From: Undaria pinnatifida
Taxonomy: Eukaryota > Sar > Phaeophyceae > Laminariales > Alariaceae
Direction of reading: 5' to 3'
Length of the DNA: 64,000 nucleotides
Assembly (NCBI GenBank): GCA_012845835.1
Contig: JABAKD010000016.1
Coordinates: 19,336,696 to 19,400,695, forward strand
Shown here: in pieces, positions 1 through 12,800 of the stretch
Layout of the letters: every line of letters starts with the position of its first letter
Numbering within the stretch: the first letter of the stretch is position 1
The notes under the pieces: model-generated
What the model was told of the DNA's origin: nothing
The model's input: only the letters and a program-made list of their open reading frames with translations
Databases searched by the model: none
Position numbers and translations under genes: made by a program

Positions 1-696
1 TGTTGCTCACGGCGGACGTCATCAGCGCTGCCTCCCACGGTGGCACTTCCACCTTTTTTTTGGTTTTCTAAAGAAAGGCAGGCATGTTGGGGAGGGGGGG
101 GGATCGACATCAGCGCCGACTGCCACGGGTGGTAGTATACCTCCACCTTCTTGGTTATTTAGAGAAAGTCGGGCATGTTGGGAAGGAGCGGAGGGGGTGT
201 ACTCATAATCATGCATGGCCGTAGTCTATAGACAAGGGAGTGAAAGTGTTGACATCAGCGTCACTCTCACGATGGCACTTCCACCTTGATTTCTAAAGAA
301 AGTCGGGCATGTTGGGGAGGGGGTGCAGGGGTTCGATAACAGCGCCGCCTCCCACGGTGGCACCTCTACCTTTTTCTTGGTTTTCTACAGAAAGTCAGGC
401 ATTGGGGAGGGAGGGGGGGGGGAGGGCGGTCGACATCAGCGCTGCCTCCCACGGCGGCACTTCCATCTTCCTAGTGTTTCTAAATAAAATTGGGGGGGGG
501 GGGGGGGAGTTGCCGACACCAGCGCCTCTACATTCTTGGGTTTCTAAAAAAATCCCGGCATGTTGGAGAGCGCGGGGAGGGGGAGGTCCTCGTCATGAGC
601 GCCGCCTCCCACGGTGGTACCTCCACCCTTCTCTTGGATTTTAAAGGAAGTCGAGCATGTTGGGGAGGGGGGGGGGGGTCGTCGACATGCGCGCCG
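1..696. repeat. GC-rich minisatellite, about seven 80-100 bp units
   Basis: Degenerate tandem units share the order 'GACATCAGCGCCGCCTCCCA', CGGTGGCACTTCCACC, a T-rich stretch, TTTCTAAAGAAAGTC, GGCATGTTGG and a G-run. They begin near 18, 103, 250, 336, 430, 510 and 590. The array runs off the left edge of the window. All open frames here are by-products of the repeat. The segment 697-1185 after it shows no gene or repeat that I can support. Confidence 0.85.
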
Positions 697-1185
697 AACT
701 ATTGACAGTGCTTCTATTGTATTTGTAGACTATATGAGACCGGCAATAATATTGACAGTTCTTCCCTCCTGTTTATGTTGGAGTTGGACTTTGAGATTGG
801 AGTTGATGAACTTGATGTTCACATTGAAGTAGAAGTTGCTCCACATGAAAGAGAAGAGGTGGTATTGCTCCGCCGATTGTAATACAACCACAGTATGAAG
901 TATACACACAGCATCACTCACCGACGTTTATATGATACGTCCACTAATAATACCAGGTAGTCAACTGTAATTATCGATTGCTCCTCAGGGGTCTTTTCAG
1001 CCACTCGCCCGCCAAAACGGAGAGGAGTACTCAAATAGGGGAGCCGGAATCAAGCCGAAAAATCCCCTGTTTTTGGTGTAGGAGAGAATGAGGCGCGTTC
1101 GTTCACATTATGGGGTTGAAGAAATTCACCCTTGAAGGGGCAGCAATGTGCAACGTGTATGTGCGGTTACTTCAGTAGGTCGTAG

Positions 1186-1500
1186 GACTGCAAGTTGGCT
1201 GACTATACCATCAGTTCATGGAGAAGTGAGGGGGAGTGAGCGAGTAGGGCTGCGAGGTGGCTGACTATACTACCTATTCATTGGGAAGTGAGGGGGAGTG
1301 AGTGGGTAGGGCTGCGAGTTGGCCGACAATACTAATGGTAAGTCGCCGACTAAAATTGATTTGAGGCGGAGTTTTGCGAAATAAGCTTGTGACCGGTGCG
1401 TTCATGGCGCGCAATGCTTTTTATGTGTCGAGGAAGACATGGAGCCAGTTGGCTGGCTTACTTCGCCACTCAACCAATAACTAAATAACTGCCCTTCAAA
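1186..1500. repeat. 63 bp tandem repeat and flanking dispersed repeat
   Basis: Two full 63 bp units (1186-1248, 1249-1311) and a partial third share GGCTGACTATAC and GAAGTGAGGGGGAGTGAG. The right part (about 1312-1500, with TAGTAAGTCGCCGACTA-like sequence and AGTTGGCTGGCTTACT) recurs in diverged form at about 6570-6790, so this is also a dispersed family. Confidence 0.7.
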
Positions 1501-1559
1501 GTCCATCCAATCACAGCCCTAGCAGCTCGGCTGTATCTCTCGACGACGGTGCCAATGTT

Positions 1560-3230
1560 GCACAAATCGGACAGATAATCGATCCCCCTTGACGATCTAG
1601 ATATTTCAGGGAAGATCTGTATGGTCTAGCTCATGTGACCGGGTGGGAGCTGTGCGATCTGCATGCCTTAGCAAATGTTTCCAGGGTTAGATCTGTCCTC
1701 TGCATATACAGATTATGCACAACATCCAACAACGGCAGACACGGGATCTACTGTAGATGACCTACAATCAGTACATCATTCTCTGCCCGAAGTGTGCAAT
1801 GTTGACACTTCTTTCCTTCTATTTACAGATGCCAAGTGTCACGATAAGATATAAACCGTCTGCGGTCCGCAACGCATCCGCCCCTGGTTCAAGGCGGGAA
1901 GATCCGGCGGGTAAAGACGACGGCGGTTACAATTCACACGTGGAACAGATCACCGATCCCCACTAGATGATCTAAACCTCTCGAGTGAAGATATGCATGG
2001 TCCAGTTCATGTTGACAGGTGGGAGCTGCACGATCTGCACGAGTTAGCACATGTTTCCTGTGTTGGATACGTGGTTCTTGAGTAACCCCACGGTAGCGGT
2101 TGCACTTTTTGAGCCAAAAGGTTTTTCTGGCCGGTTCAGTTCCTTAAGTGAGAACTACCGGCTAGTCTCGACACTTTCACGACTACGTCTATTTAAGGAC
2201 CAGAGCATACAAGCATTCGTCGGATTGCGTGAGGCGAATGCCTTCGAAGCCATGTTTCGGGTGATATATTGAGCTCCTCAAGTCAAGATAGGAGCTCAGT
2301 AACTTCTGCGGCACCCCTGCCGTGGGAGGACTCTCTTACGGATGTAGATCCCGCACGACATTTCATCACAGTAGATAAAGGATCTACGGTAGACGCATTC
2401 TACGATGATAGAGGTATACCACTTTTTGCCAAAAGTATTTCCTGAATGAACGGGCTCCTTCACGCCTTTACAACTGGAAAACCTTTTGGGGAACAAAAAA
2501 TACTTGAAGTTAGTGTGGGGAGGGATTCGGGGACTCCAAAGGGGTTATTGACACAAAATCGTCGGAATGCCATCCTTGTTTTGCGCTCTGAATGTGTTGC
2601 ATACCTACGTAGGCCATGGATTTAGTTTTAGTCATCCGATTGGATATAGTTTGCCCAAAATCGTTCTTGGGGTCAGGTGTGAAGCCCCTCAAGCGAGGGG
2701 CTCCAGAAAAAAAAAGATGAACATCTACCTTAGCACGCCTCGGTAGATGATCTACAGCAGTAGATTGTGATCTGTCCGATGTGTGTCACGTTTCGATGAC
2801 ACGTTGAACTTTTCTTTCCATCAGTTTGGAGGTGCAAAATCTCACGACAAAGCATAAACCCTGCGCTGCAATCAGCGATGCACCCTATCCGTCGGATTCA
2901 ACGCCGGAAGATCCTGAGGGTAGAAACGATGGTTACATTTGGACTGCATGTTGACACTTCCTTCCATCCTATTGTATAAAAACAACTTCCAATAAATTAG
3001 CTGTGAGTTCCACCCGCTTGAGTGGTCGATAGTCCTTGTTGCAAGCTGCGTGATGCGAATCCCAAACAGCACGACAAGATACAAACCTTCGGCTGCATTA
3101 AGCGATGCACCCGCCGGGTTCAACGCTGGAAGACCCGTCGTGTACGTTGAGGTTAAGTTTCGCATTTGGAAGACAACGCGCGTGCACATGATGAAATCTT
3201 CGGCCACACAGCTACGTTGTCTTTGATACT
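1560..3230. repeat. Array of diverged repeats, no gene
   Basis: Blocks are reused within the segment. A block with GATCTGTATGGTC and GGTGGGAGCTG occurs near 1560-1700 and 1940-2070. A block with GTTGACACTTCTTTCC, ACGATAAGATATAAACC and GGAAGATCC occurs near 1740-1960, 2740-2955 and 2945-3190. The CCTTTACAACTGGAAAACC stretch at 2468 has a relative at 28893. No coding exon is apparent here, nor in 3231-3959. Confidence 0.6.
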
Positions 3231-3959
3231 GGTATATAAACTCTAGAGGCTACGTCTGCTGTTGATTGTACACTCGCGGTCCGGTGGTAGCGCGCCACCC
3301 TACAGCGCGAGGTCCCAGTTCAGTGCTGTGATACTCGCTTATCACAACCTCGTGGCTACAGTACAGCACTATCCCGAACAGTTGGGGATCCCACTTTAAT
3401 GCGGGTATCATCGCCTGGAAAGGCACCGCTCTAACGAGGGGTCACGACTGCTGTACTCCTCTCTTGGCTTCACAGAAGAGAGGGGAGAGGAACTTCTGTT
3501 TCCTCTCAACACTCATAGGCGACGCTTCTCGACGATGAACAAGGCGCATTATTGAGCAGTGTCCTCTTCTTTAGCAAGGATATACCAGGTACAAGGTTCC
3601 CCTCCGGAAAGTGTGTATAGAGAATGGCGCAAGGACACATTATTATCACTACCGGACGACATGACCATTTATTGTACATACAAAAAGACTTGCGCGGAAA
3701 AAATAACGATTTCGCATTCAACCGCAGTACTGCTTGGGTAGTACTCAATAGCAGTACTTTTTGCACTTTTTGGGTACTCAATAGACGTGCCCATGACCGC
3801 AATCTGTTAACGTTGTTGAGAAAACACTCTAAAACACAACATTTACTTTTAGACCGTTTGTATGATACGTATGTATGATTCCGAGGACAGGGCCACGCTT
3901 CGAATTCCAGCTAGGTAGGGATCGCCAGGAAGCGAGAAGGGGCACGTGTGGGGGAGGCA

Positions 3960-5330
3960 TGGCAGACCCACACCGATGGCTTGGGAGTTGAGATGTGAGT
4001 GTAGAATAGAATGCAAAGAGCGCATATCAAGAACGAGAGAGCAAGAGGACGACACACGACAGGCTATGACAAAAGCAACTCGCCGCCGTAGAGAGGATAC
4101 GGCACGCGCACATTGCCCTGCCTGCTGCTGCTGCTGCTGGGCGACAGGGTAGTACACACGGCGTCGTGATTCCCGCATTTTGTTTGGTGTCTTGTTATCT
4201 GTGACGTAGGCAAGAAATCTCCGTAAAAATTGATGCACGTAAAAAAAACTGCCTCTGTAGACTAAAATGTAAAGATTGGTTTGTATCTAATTTACTATTC
4301 CAAAGGTTCTTGTATTTCCGTCCAAATTACGTGACCAATGAGCTAGAGCACACCCACGCAGCGGCAGCACAGCAGAAATATGCGGTATGGTGGAGTGACA
4401 GATGACAGGCTCCGACAAAAGCGCCTCGCCACAGCATAGCGAGGACACGCCACGCGCACGTACATGACGTATCCTACTGCTGCTGTGCGGTAGGGTTGTA
4501 CACGTAGCGTTGTCGTGTTCTCATGTTGTCTGGTGCTTGTCATTGTGGTGTGGGCAAAATCTCCGACACGAAACGTTACCCCTGGTATTTTCGGAAAAAT
4601 ACTGCCTCTGTAAACGTAAATGTAAGGATGGGTTGGTATATAAATTACTGTTACAAACGCCCCTATACTTGCGCCCAAAGTGGCGCGATTTATGGACATG
4701 CTATGGGCATGCGCACGCAGCGGCAGCACAGCAGAAACATGGGGTATGGTGGGGTGACAAATGGCAGGCACCGACACAAACAACTCGCCCCAGCATAGCG
4801 AGGATACGCCATACACATACATTGTGTCGCCTACTGTTGTTGCTGTGCGGCGGGGTTTAGGCGTTGTGCTCTCCGCATGTCGTCTGCTGTCTTGTCATCC
4901 ACGATCTTTGCGAAAAAACTGAAAAATTACGCGCGGAAAAATCTTGCCTCTCCAAATCTTACGAATGAACACGGGGATAGGAGATGCGGAAACCCCAACG
5001 CGGGGATGTTGCGGAAACCATGGCGCGATCGATGGACATGATCGCAGGCAGCGGCAGCACAGCAGAATTATGTGGCATGATAGAGTGACAAATGACAGGC
5101 TCCGATAAACAACTCGTCGCAGCATAGCGAGGACACGCCGTTGTGCGCACATGCATACATGGTGTTGCCAATTGCTGCTGCTGTGGTGCAGGGTTGTATG
5201 TAGCGTTGTGCTCTCTGCATGCTGTCTACCGTCTGTCATTTGCGATCTTCGCAAAAAATAATTATTAAAAAAAACGCGGAAAAAACTGCCTTTCCAAATC
5301 TTACGTACGTACACGGGGATAGGGGATGCG
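3960..5330. repeat. Four tandem copies of a ~330-360 bp unit
   Basis: The marker AGCGAGGACACGCCACGCGC and variants recur near 4093, 4439, 4798 and 5127, spacings of about 346, 359 and 329 bp. Each unit also holds GCAGCACAGCAGAAATATG, GACAGGCTCCGAC, a CTGCTGCTG stretch and AAACTGCCTCTGTA. The open frames on both strands repeat with the same period and differ between units, so they are not genes. The following 5331-7204 shows no gene; it contains a hairpin, listed separately. Confidence 0.85.
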
Positions 5331-6393
5331 GAAACCCGGGGATTTGCCTTAAAAATGCCCAAGGCCAAAAAAGTAAGAAGGGCTTGCAACGCTCGACGCA
5401 CTGCACGGATCGCGCCCAAACCTCGGGCAAAGTGACCCCAAGGTCCGAATTGTGCTCAACCCCTCTGACGTTTCGGAAAAAGGTGCGAGCACGAAGATAT
5501 ATGTCCGAAGACATACAGGTGCATTGTTGTCCTCCTTTATAGCAAGGATATACGAGGCATAGAGTATACGCGACTTATTGCAACAACTTGGGGCATGGAT
5601 ACCAAGCCCGGAGAGGAAACTCGGATAGAATCGGGGACGATGTATTGAGACGAATTGGGCCATGTGTGTACTATACCCTGCCCGTATACCATACCGTACG
5701 TAGCAATTTATCGGGAAATTTCGGGGATGATTCTGTCTGAAAAATTGGGCCATACTAGCACGTGTACCACAGCATTTGTGGGGAATTGCATGTGCCCAAA
5801 ACTGTGTATGCGCGTGTACCCTGTCCGCATATCTGGTATCGTACGAGCGTTTATCGGATATTATTGGGGATGATCCTGCTGTGCGAAAATCTGGGCCATC
5901 GATATCAAACCTTGCCTGCATACGACGTATAAAATGTACCTGGTAGCTATTAATAGCGTCACTTGCTGCGTATCCTTGACGAGAGACATTCACCACGTAT
6001 CACATGCACGCGCGGTTCAAGTATGCTACGAAGCTTGCAAAATAAAAGCTTCGACAAATGCCTCGATTTCACAGCTGAGGCGTCTTTTTCGATTGTTATA
6101 AAACAAAACGTACACATAGCGTCATCGGGGATACCTTCAGAGTGCTTTCTTCCTTGCGTTTGCAAGCACGTCTCGCGCGCGAGGTGTAGAAAAACGGGCT
6201 CGAGATTCCCCCCTTCTTGGTCTCTTAATAGTGTATGACACGCAGTATGTACTGACTGCATTCGTTACTACAGCACTCCGTATTTGCACGGCAGTCATCC
6301 TCCTACTCCTGGCGGTTGCGCTGGGTTTCGAATCTTGGCTGGCGTCTTAATATTCAAGGTACTGGTGTGATTGAAGACAAACGCGCGCCCGGC

Positions 6394-6446
6394 TGGTGTG
6401 ACTTCGGCGGTGCGGGCGGCGTTACACCACCGCCGAAGTAACACCA
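6394..6446. repeat. Short perfect-like hairpin
   Basis: TGGTGTGACTTCGGCGGTG at 6394-6412 pairs with CACCGCCGAAGTAACACCA at 6428-6446 (18 of 19 positions), with a 15-base spacer. It lies in gene-free DNA. It could be the end pair of a tiny inverted-repeat element or chance; no function is inferred. Confidence 0.6.
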
Positions 6447-7204
6447 AGGCTGTAGTGCAGCAGTAATGCGAGATTCTCGAGGGTTCTTGCCCAACAACTA
6501 CCGTAGCCCGTACTACAGCACTAGACTAGATTCTTATGATATGCATGCGAATACCACAGCAGCGGGGCTGTGAAAGTTGGCTTACTATAATAATAGTAAG
6601 TCGCCGACTACTTACCAGTTGGTTAGGTATTTCGTGTAGTATTGCCGTTTGTTGCGTGCGGTAATTCACGGCGTTCTGCGTCTTTTTACCCGTGGCCTGC
6701 GTTTGATCTCGAAAAACGTTGCCCGTAAGTCAGTTAGTTGGCTTACTGCGCCATCAATGCATATTTAATCATTAGCGCTAAGGCCGAGGGGGATCCCAAC
6801 TATCCTCCACCCCCAGGTTTCCGGGTCACTTGGGTTTCTTTTCATTCTATTAATAATCTATAGATATTGTTTTAGTGCAGTCAATTACGTTGCATTTTGA
6901 AAACGCTGCATTCCGACCTGCAAGCACTGGGTGCCTCAGCCAACACGGGTATCTACGCACAGTGATGCATCCACAGCAGCTCGCGATTATATTCAGAGGG
7001 ATCCTCCGCCGCGGATATATCGCCTAGCGGATTCTCCGCAGCGGGAATTTGGAAGGCCCCGCTGGATGGTCCTTTGACCCGAGCGCCGAGGGAGCGATGA
7101 CAACTGCTCGCCCTCCGCTCTCACTTCTCATCTGTCCTTGTCTCTCCTTCAGTCAACGGGACTGCTGTATCAGCCCGTGTTGTCACACACTACGCCATCG
7201 TAGT

Positions 7205-7557
7205 TCAACAGTTGTTGTTATTGTTGTTCTCACATTAACTCGCATGATCAAGTCCGTGGTCACAGGACAGGCTCCAGTCACTCTAGAGCTGAGGAATACC
7301 CTAGGGAAAAACACAAAACAACCCAAGGCGGTACACGCACATATCACAGCTGACGCAATTCATGCCTCCACCAGAAACATATAAAAGTGAAATCGGGAGT
7401 CAGTCTACGATGTGCCAGGTCTATACCTGGTGCATACGTCTCATTACTCGCGCCTGGAAAAACCGACCATACCGCTTGCCACCCAAGAAAGACTACCACG
7501 TATATATTACACGTAGTATCTTTCACTACGCATACGCACGACAGACGCACAGTAAGA
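7205..7557 (+). repeat. Dispersed retroposon-like repeat, copy 1
   Basis: Starts with a GTT-rich stretch, then CTCACATTAACTCGCATGAT, GGTCACAGGACAGGCTCCAG, and ends in CACTACGCATACGCACGACA. Nearly the same sequence is at 20197-20535, a 5' part at 43785-43880, and the 3' end in reverse at 62160-62245. The copies at 20.5 kb and 62.2 kb end in AAGTCAATTGGA followed by an A/G-rich tail. That tail suggests a SINE-like or other RNA-copied element. No protein is recognised. Confidence 0.75.
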
Positions 7558-7562
7558 ACACT

Positions 7563-7999
7563 TGGCTATCGCAGAGAGGAGTGGGATCACGACCTACCGA
7601 CGGGCTTGACTAGAAATCCTTCTTGGCGTCTGACGGCAGTTGATTTATCAACTACGCCTGTCGATTCGTAGTCTGGAGATGTCTTCTACAGAAAATCAGC
7701 AGGAGAACCGGGAGCACCTCGACGCTTCCGCGGCGGGACAAAGATACGCCTCGTTCGCATGGCGCATTGGAAGACGAAGGACTGCCTCCTTAGTCTTTCA
7801 ACATGCCTCGCGAATGAGGCGTATCCTTGTCTGCCGCCGAAGCGTCGAGGTGTCCAGGTTCTGCTGGGTCTTGTTCATTAGACATTCCAGACTACGAATC
7901 GACACGCGTAGTTGATAAATAACTGCCGTCAGACGCCAATAAGGACTCCAAGTCAAGACCGTCGGTGGGTCGTGATCCCATTCCTCTGTGCGATGGCCA
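7563..7999. mobile_element. Foldback (long inverted-repeat) element
   Basis: The left arm (about 7563-7770) and right arm (about 7800-7999) are reverse complements over roughly 200 bp with scattered mismatches. For example GCGTCTGACGGCAGTTGAT at 7627 pairs with a stretch near 7918, and CACCTCGACGCTTCCGC pairs with its complement near 7838. Only about 30 bases separate the arms. It abuts the dispersed repeat on its left. It has no coding capacity. It is a MITE/foldback type; transcripts would form a long hairpin. Confidence 0.85.
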
Positions 8000-8505
8000 T
8001 GTGTTATTACTGCAGTTATTAAATACTCGCACCGATTTGACAAAACTTCCCTTAGGGAGCCCCCGCGGCCTTAATAAAGTCCAGCGAGCTCACAGCCCTA
8101 CTCACAGCGAACGAATGCTGATTCAGTAGGTACAGCAGGAGATGTTCGGCTTGTGCTCGCCGAATCATTGATTGCGGGGTCAGTACGCAACTAAGTTTCA
8201 CAAACCCGGGCAAGCTTACGGCAACTCGCGAGACTTATTAAATCGTCGCAAACCATCCCGAATGCGTCGACCGCTGCAGTCTTCGGCGGCCTTGCTTTTG
8301 TGTTTTGAATGCGGCAAGAATCGCCCCCCCCACCTTTTTTACGTCGAACACATACGGCCTACTTCCAAGTAAGAATAAACAGTGGTCGTGCTCTCGTGCT
8401 GCTTCTACTGCTTAGTACCCGTATGCATACAGCTACGGATACGAACTTCCGGACCGCAGGCAGGAGCTTTGCTTCCGGCCGAAATGCCACACGTGCACGG
8501 GCAGC

Positions 8506-8508
<3 letters not shown>

Positions 8509-8553
<45 letters not shown>
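8509..8553. repeat. (CAG)15 microsatellite
   Basis: Fifteen uninterrupted CAG triplets. Both strands stay open (poly-Ser, poly-Ala), so the open frames covering it are repeat artefacts. It lies downstream of the CCDC124-like exon, within a presumed intron or beyond the gene. 8000-8508 shows no clear gene. Confidence 0.95.
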
Positions 8554-8554
<1 letters not shown>

Positions 8555-9015
8555 GGCAGCAGTATTGTGTGTGTCGTCTATATCGTACCAGGTATTGGTC
8601 AAAATATTTCTCGAAAACTCAGTTTGAATCACAACAGAACACAGACAGACATCCTTCTCGAAAGCTTTAGATTGACATACACCGGTATATGCGGATACGT
8701 GGATACATGCTTAAACGCGACAGACACAACGGACAAGGCCATTGCCACCATCACCAACACCGTCATCACCACAATTATCAGTAGCAGCAGGAAGAAGGAA
8801 ACGAGCACGACCGCAGTAGTCTATGTCGTACAGAAGTACTGCTCACAACCCCCCCCCCAAGTGTGAAACCACAGTCAGCCGTAGTCAGCCCCCGGCACAG
8901 GTGCAGCAGCAAATCACGTGTTCATTATCACCATCACCACCATCATCATCAGCTACGCCACCAATACCACCACCACCACCAGCAACAACAGCAACCAGGA
9001 AGTAGAACAACTCAC

Positions 9016-9288
9016 CACGACCGACTTGAGCCCGGAAAGGTCCTTAGCTTCCGCAGCCTCAAGCGCCTTCTTCGCAGCAGCCTTGGCCGCCTTCTCGTCC
9101 TGTTTCCGGTTGGCCTCGTCTTCCCGCTTGGACCCTCTCTGGTTCGCGCCCTTGCTCCATTCTTTCGCCTCCGCCGCTTCTTCAGCAGCCTTGGCTTTAG
9201 CTTGCCTCGCGCTGGCTATCTGAGCTTGGTGGTCCCGCGCAGCGGCCACCTTGGTGTTCACTCCACTCCCCGTGTTTTTCTTCCCCAT
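9016..9288 (-). CDS. CCDC124/Lso2-family protein, first coding exon
   Basis: Ninety-one codons from ATG at 9288 down to 9016, followed by a consensus donor (GTGAGT on the minus strand). The peptide begins MGKKNTGSGVNTK, is almost all Lys, Ala, Glu, Gln and Arg, and would form one long charged helix. It contains WSKGANQRG, which matches the tryptophan block of CCDC124 proteins. Family knowledge: CCDC124 (yeast Lso2) binds inactive 80S ribosomes and helps their reactivation after stress. Later exons, which should hold the conserved C-terminal domain, were not found on the minus strand to the left. They may be beyond long introns or outside the window. The start codon is certain because the N-terminal MGKK..NTK block is the family's own start. 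The gene diverges from the one starting at 9857. Confidence 0.82.
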
Positions 9289-9856
9289 AATTGGTTATCC
9301 CTCAGCAAGACCTCTGCTGTTCTTGGCAGGTGTTCCGAAACACCAAGATGTGATAAAGAGCTGACTATGTCTGCGGTAGGACTATGTGGAAGTAATGGCA
9401 ATGTGGTGGGTTGTGTGCTCTCCCGACGGTGGTACCCGCCAGCAATGCTGAAGGGGCTACGAGATGACGATATCCCTTTTTGTAATAGACGTCATGAACT
9501 CAATAGAGCCATCAGGGGCTATCCCTTAGTTTTCCCGTATATTTGCGGCTAATGCAGAACTTGGAAACCCTGTATAGCGCAACCACCCTCTTAGGGAGCG
9601 CATCCTTTGCCTTGCCGAGCAACAGCTGCGAGCTCAACGTCAGAGAAGAAAACCGAGCAAGGTTTTTGGAACCACCTGAACTCGTTTGCCTCTCTGATTG
9701 CACTCGTTCAACGAGGAGGCCTCGGATAAACGGAATAAGTGCGGAGTCTATCCACCTATTCCCGTTCTATACTTGTCAGTCGTGCACCCTCTCCGGGTGT
9801 CGATACACAGACCCTTTCTCGCAAGCACGCCACCCACAACATCGACAGGCACAAGC
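9289..9856. promoter_or_regulatory. Divergent intergenic region, probable shared promoter
   Basis: 568 bp separate the start codons of the minus-strand CCDC124-like gene and the plus-strand gene at 9857. No coding signal or repeat dominates the gap. I infer a bidirectional promoter plus both 5' untranslated regions from the head-to-head arrangement; I could not pick out a specific core element. Confidence 0.5.
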
Positions 9857-12800
9857 ATGTCCAATTTCGAGAACAACTCGTCGGCAACAGGGGGTGGGGG
9901 GGGGGCAGGAGGTGGACAGCTAGCGGAGGCTGCCAACGCTAATGATACGACCACCGCCACCAACAGCAACAACAGCGCCGGAACAGGCACCGGTCCCATC
10001 CCAGCCGAAGGGAGGGGGGGGGCGTCATCCTATGCCCCTGCTGCGGCCGACGTAGACAGTGGTGGTGGTGGTGCTGGTGGTGGTGGTGGCAGTGAGCCGC
10101 TCACAGCAGAGGAGGCCCAAGCCGTGCTTAGCGAGCAGCCCACGGGCGTGGAGCCGTCGGAGTCGGAGATGGGGGACAGGAAGGATGCTCGGAGCTCGGC
10201 CGACAACCTGCTGCCAACCGACAAGCTTGAGAACGGACTCAAGCACGTGAGGGAGAGAGGGTGTTTCGTTTTTCGCAGACAAGAGGGAGCTACGAGCTAC
10301 ATACTTTCCTGTACAGCAGTAAACGAGCACGCATATCACACAGCAGGGACGGGGCATGCACCTTGTCCTGCTGTATCGGGTTAATACGAGTATGTACCAG
10401 TACCGGTGGTACGTGCTTGTGATACGAGCTTGCGCTCCTAAGGGTACAGCAATACTACAATCACAAATACCTGGTACGACTTCCTATTTTCGTTCACAAT
10501 GCGTGACGTATGTACACTGCCCGTGTACTCGTATCTCAGAAGAAAGGCAAAATGGCACAGCGTAGAGCTGCACATGAGTAGCCAAACGAACAGCAGTACC
10601 AGGTAGTAGTTTGTAGTTGGTTGAGTGGATTGTTGATGATTGACAGCACGGGGCCGCTAGCCCCAGACAGGCCCCAGAGTTATCATGTTGAATGTTGAAG
10701 GTTGAACTGAAGAACGTGCTGCAGGCTGCACATAAAGGTGTATTCATAACATGAGTACCAACGGTGTCACTACTGCTGTACCCGGTGCCTGTGGGATGTC
10801 AGCATCACGTTTGCGATGTTTCCTTCCTTTCTGTACATACTGCTGTTGTTGTGAGCTGTTGCGTTCATTTCTTGCTGATATTTGCTGCTGCTGCTGTGGT
10901 CTGCAGCAGCGCAAACTCCAGCATGTTACAAGGCCATGCTATAATACTGTATACTACGCCGTGTTTCCACGTCTATACATTGCAGACTTGATTTGCTACT
11001 TCAAGTACAGCAGTAGAAATAGTTGGCACTCCTGCTGTCTGCTCGTGCTGCCTGACCTCGTGACTTGTGACTGGTCCCCGTGTTTCCCTTTATTTCAAAG
11101 CCTTCACGACTCGTAGCGCTTAGGTACTTGTACCTATGCTAATTATTGACTATGTGCCCTGGAACGAAGATGTTAATATTTGTCGGCCAATACTAAATGC
11201 CCCCTCCCTCCCTTTATTTCTGTGTTTGTGCATGAGCCTCCCCCTTCCTCGACGTCCATTCTCACGTGTCTGACTGTCTATCTCTTTATCTCTGCCCTTC
11301 TGTTTCTCTGCCTCTCTTGTCTCTATTTCTCTCTGTCTGTTTGTCTGTCTCTCCGTCTCTCTGTCTCTCCGTCTCTGTCGGTCGGCGTGTTTCTTTTTGA
11401 TTCAGGCTCGGATGTTGCTAGCGACGGGGTGGGCGGGTCTGGCGTCAAGCATGCGCGACTTGGAGAGGACGGAGACGGTCGGAAAGCTGAAGGAGGGAAC
11501 CGCGACGATGATTGACAGAAGCATGGACGGCCTCAGCAAGGTTAGCTGCTCGCGGGATGAGGTTGTCCTGCTGCATAAGAGATACGTAGTAAATACCTTG
11601 TGCCAGTATATTACAGTGGCGTACCCACTTTACCCCTTCTAGGACCTGTTAGGACTGCAGAAAGGCTCTTGCACTAATTCCGAGTAGTGTGTACACACAA
11701 TCGTGGGTGCAGTTCTAAAGGGGTTAAGGCCAACCTGTGACAAGCCAACTTAAGTGGTTTTATCCCTGCTATGATCTTGTCTTTTACCACTGCGAAAATT
11801 ATCCCATACCAATTCCAAGTAGCATTTGTTTCGTGACAAGCCGATTTTTCCTGGTTGTAAATCTCCCAAAAAGTCTTAACCGGGTGGTCTAGAAAGGGGC
11901 ACATCACTTCTGTTGAGATAGGAATAAATGCTATGAACGGTAATGTAGGAACCGTTAGAGCAACAATGTGATTGAGAAACGTTTGTTACATTTCCGTCCA
12001 GAGCGGTAACAACTAGAGTGCGGACAAATACAAAGAGAAGAGAAAAGCGGCTGGTGACGACAGCATGATGGCCACAAGAGAGGGGGGGAGATTGGTAGTG
12101 TGTGCATCTGGGAGAGAGAATTCGAGTATGGAGAAAAAGCTTGAAATACCTGGTATGCCCGTAACGTGCACCAGCTACATATTCGAGAACTCCGTATGAT
12201 AATAATCTCTTGTGTTCAAAGTGTAATTACAGCTGGTAATTTGTTCGTTAATTAATTTGTTTTTGTCAGTTTTACGAGCGATTTGATGGCCACGTATCTT
12301 CATGAGCCGTGTGTCGCTTAGCGCTGTTTTTTTCCGATCCACCAAGATAACGCCGCCGTCCGCCCTCCCCCTCCAACCCCAGCCCCCCCCCCCCCCCCCC
12401 TCTCCTTCCCGTCCCCTCCGCTACCGCCCCCCCACGCACCCACTCACTCACCCACCCACGCACCCGCCCACCCACGCACCCCGCGGCTCGCTCTGCCCCG
12501 CCCTTTACTTGTTCGTCTCGTGTGTTGCGTTTGTTGTTTGTGAAGGTTGGGTGCAAGGTGGCGGAGGTAACAGACAAGGGCGTCCAAGCCGTCGGGGCTA
12601 AGATGGAGGAAGCCGCCCCTACCATCGGAAGGTATTTTTATTTTTCTTAATATAAGCACCTTTTGGAGGATGTTTTTTCTACTATGGAAAAGCCGCCCCT
12701 ACGATCAGCAGGTATTGTAATGTTCATGTACGTACTGGTATCTTACTGTATGTTATAAAATTATTATAACGACGTCAGCTGTGAGTTCGACGAATTTAGG

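Noticed and set aside
8309-8866. Plus-strand frame with poly-Ser, and Ala frames around it
   Set aside because: Made open by the (CAG)15 run; all phases are open and no family signal is present.
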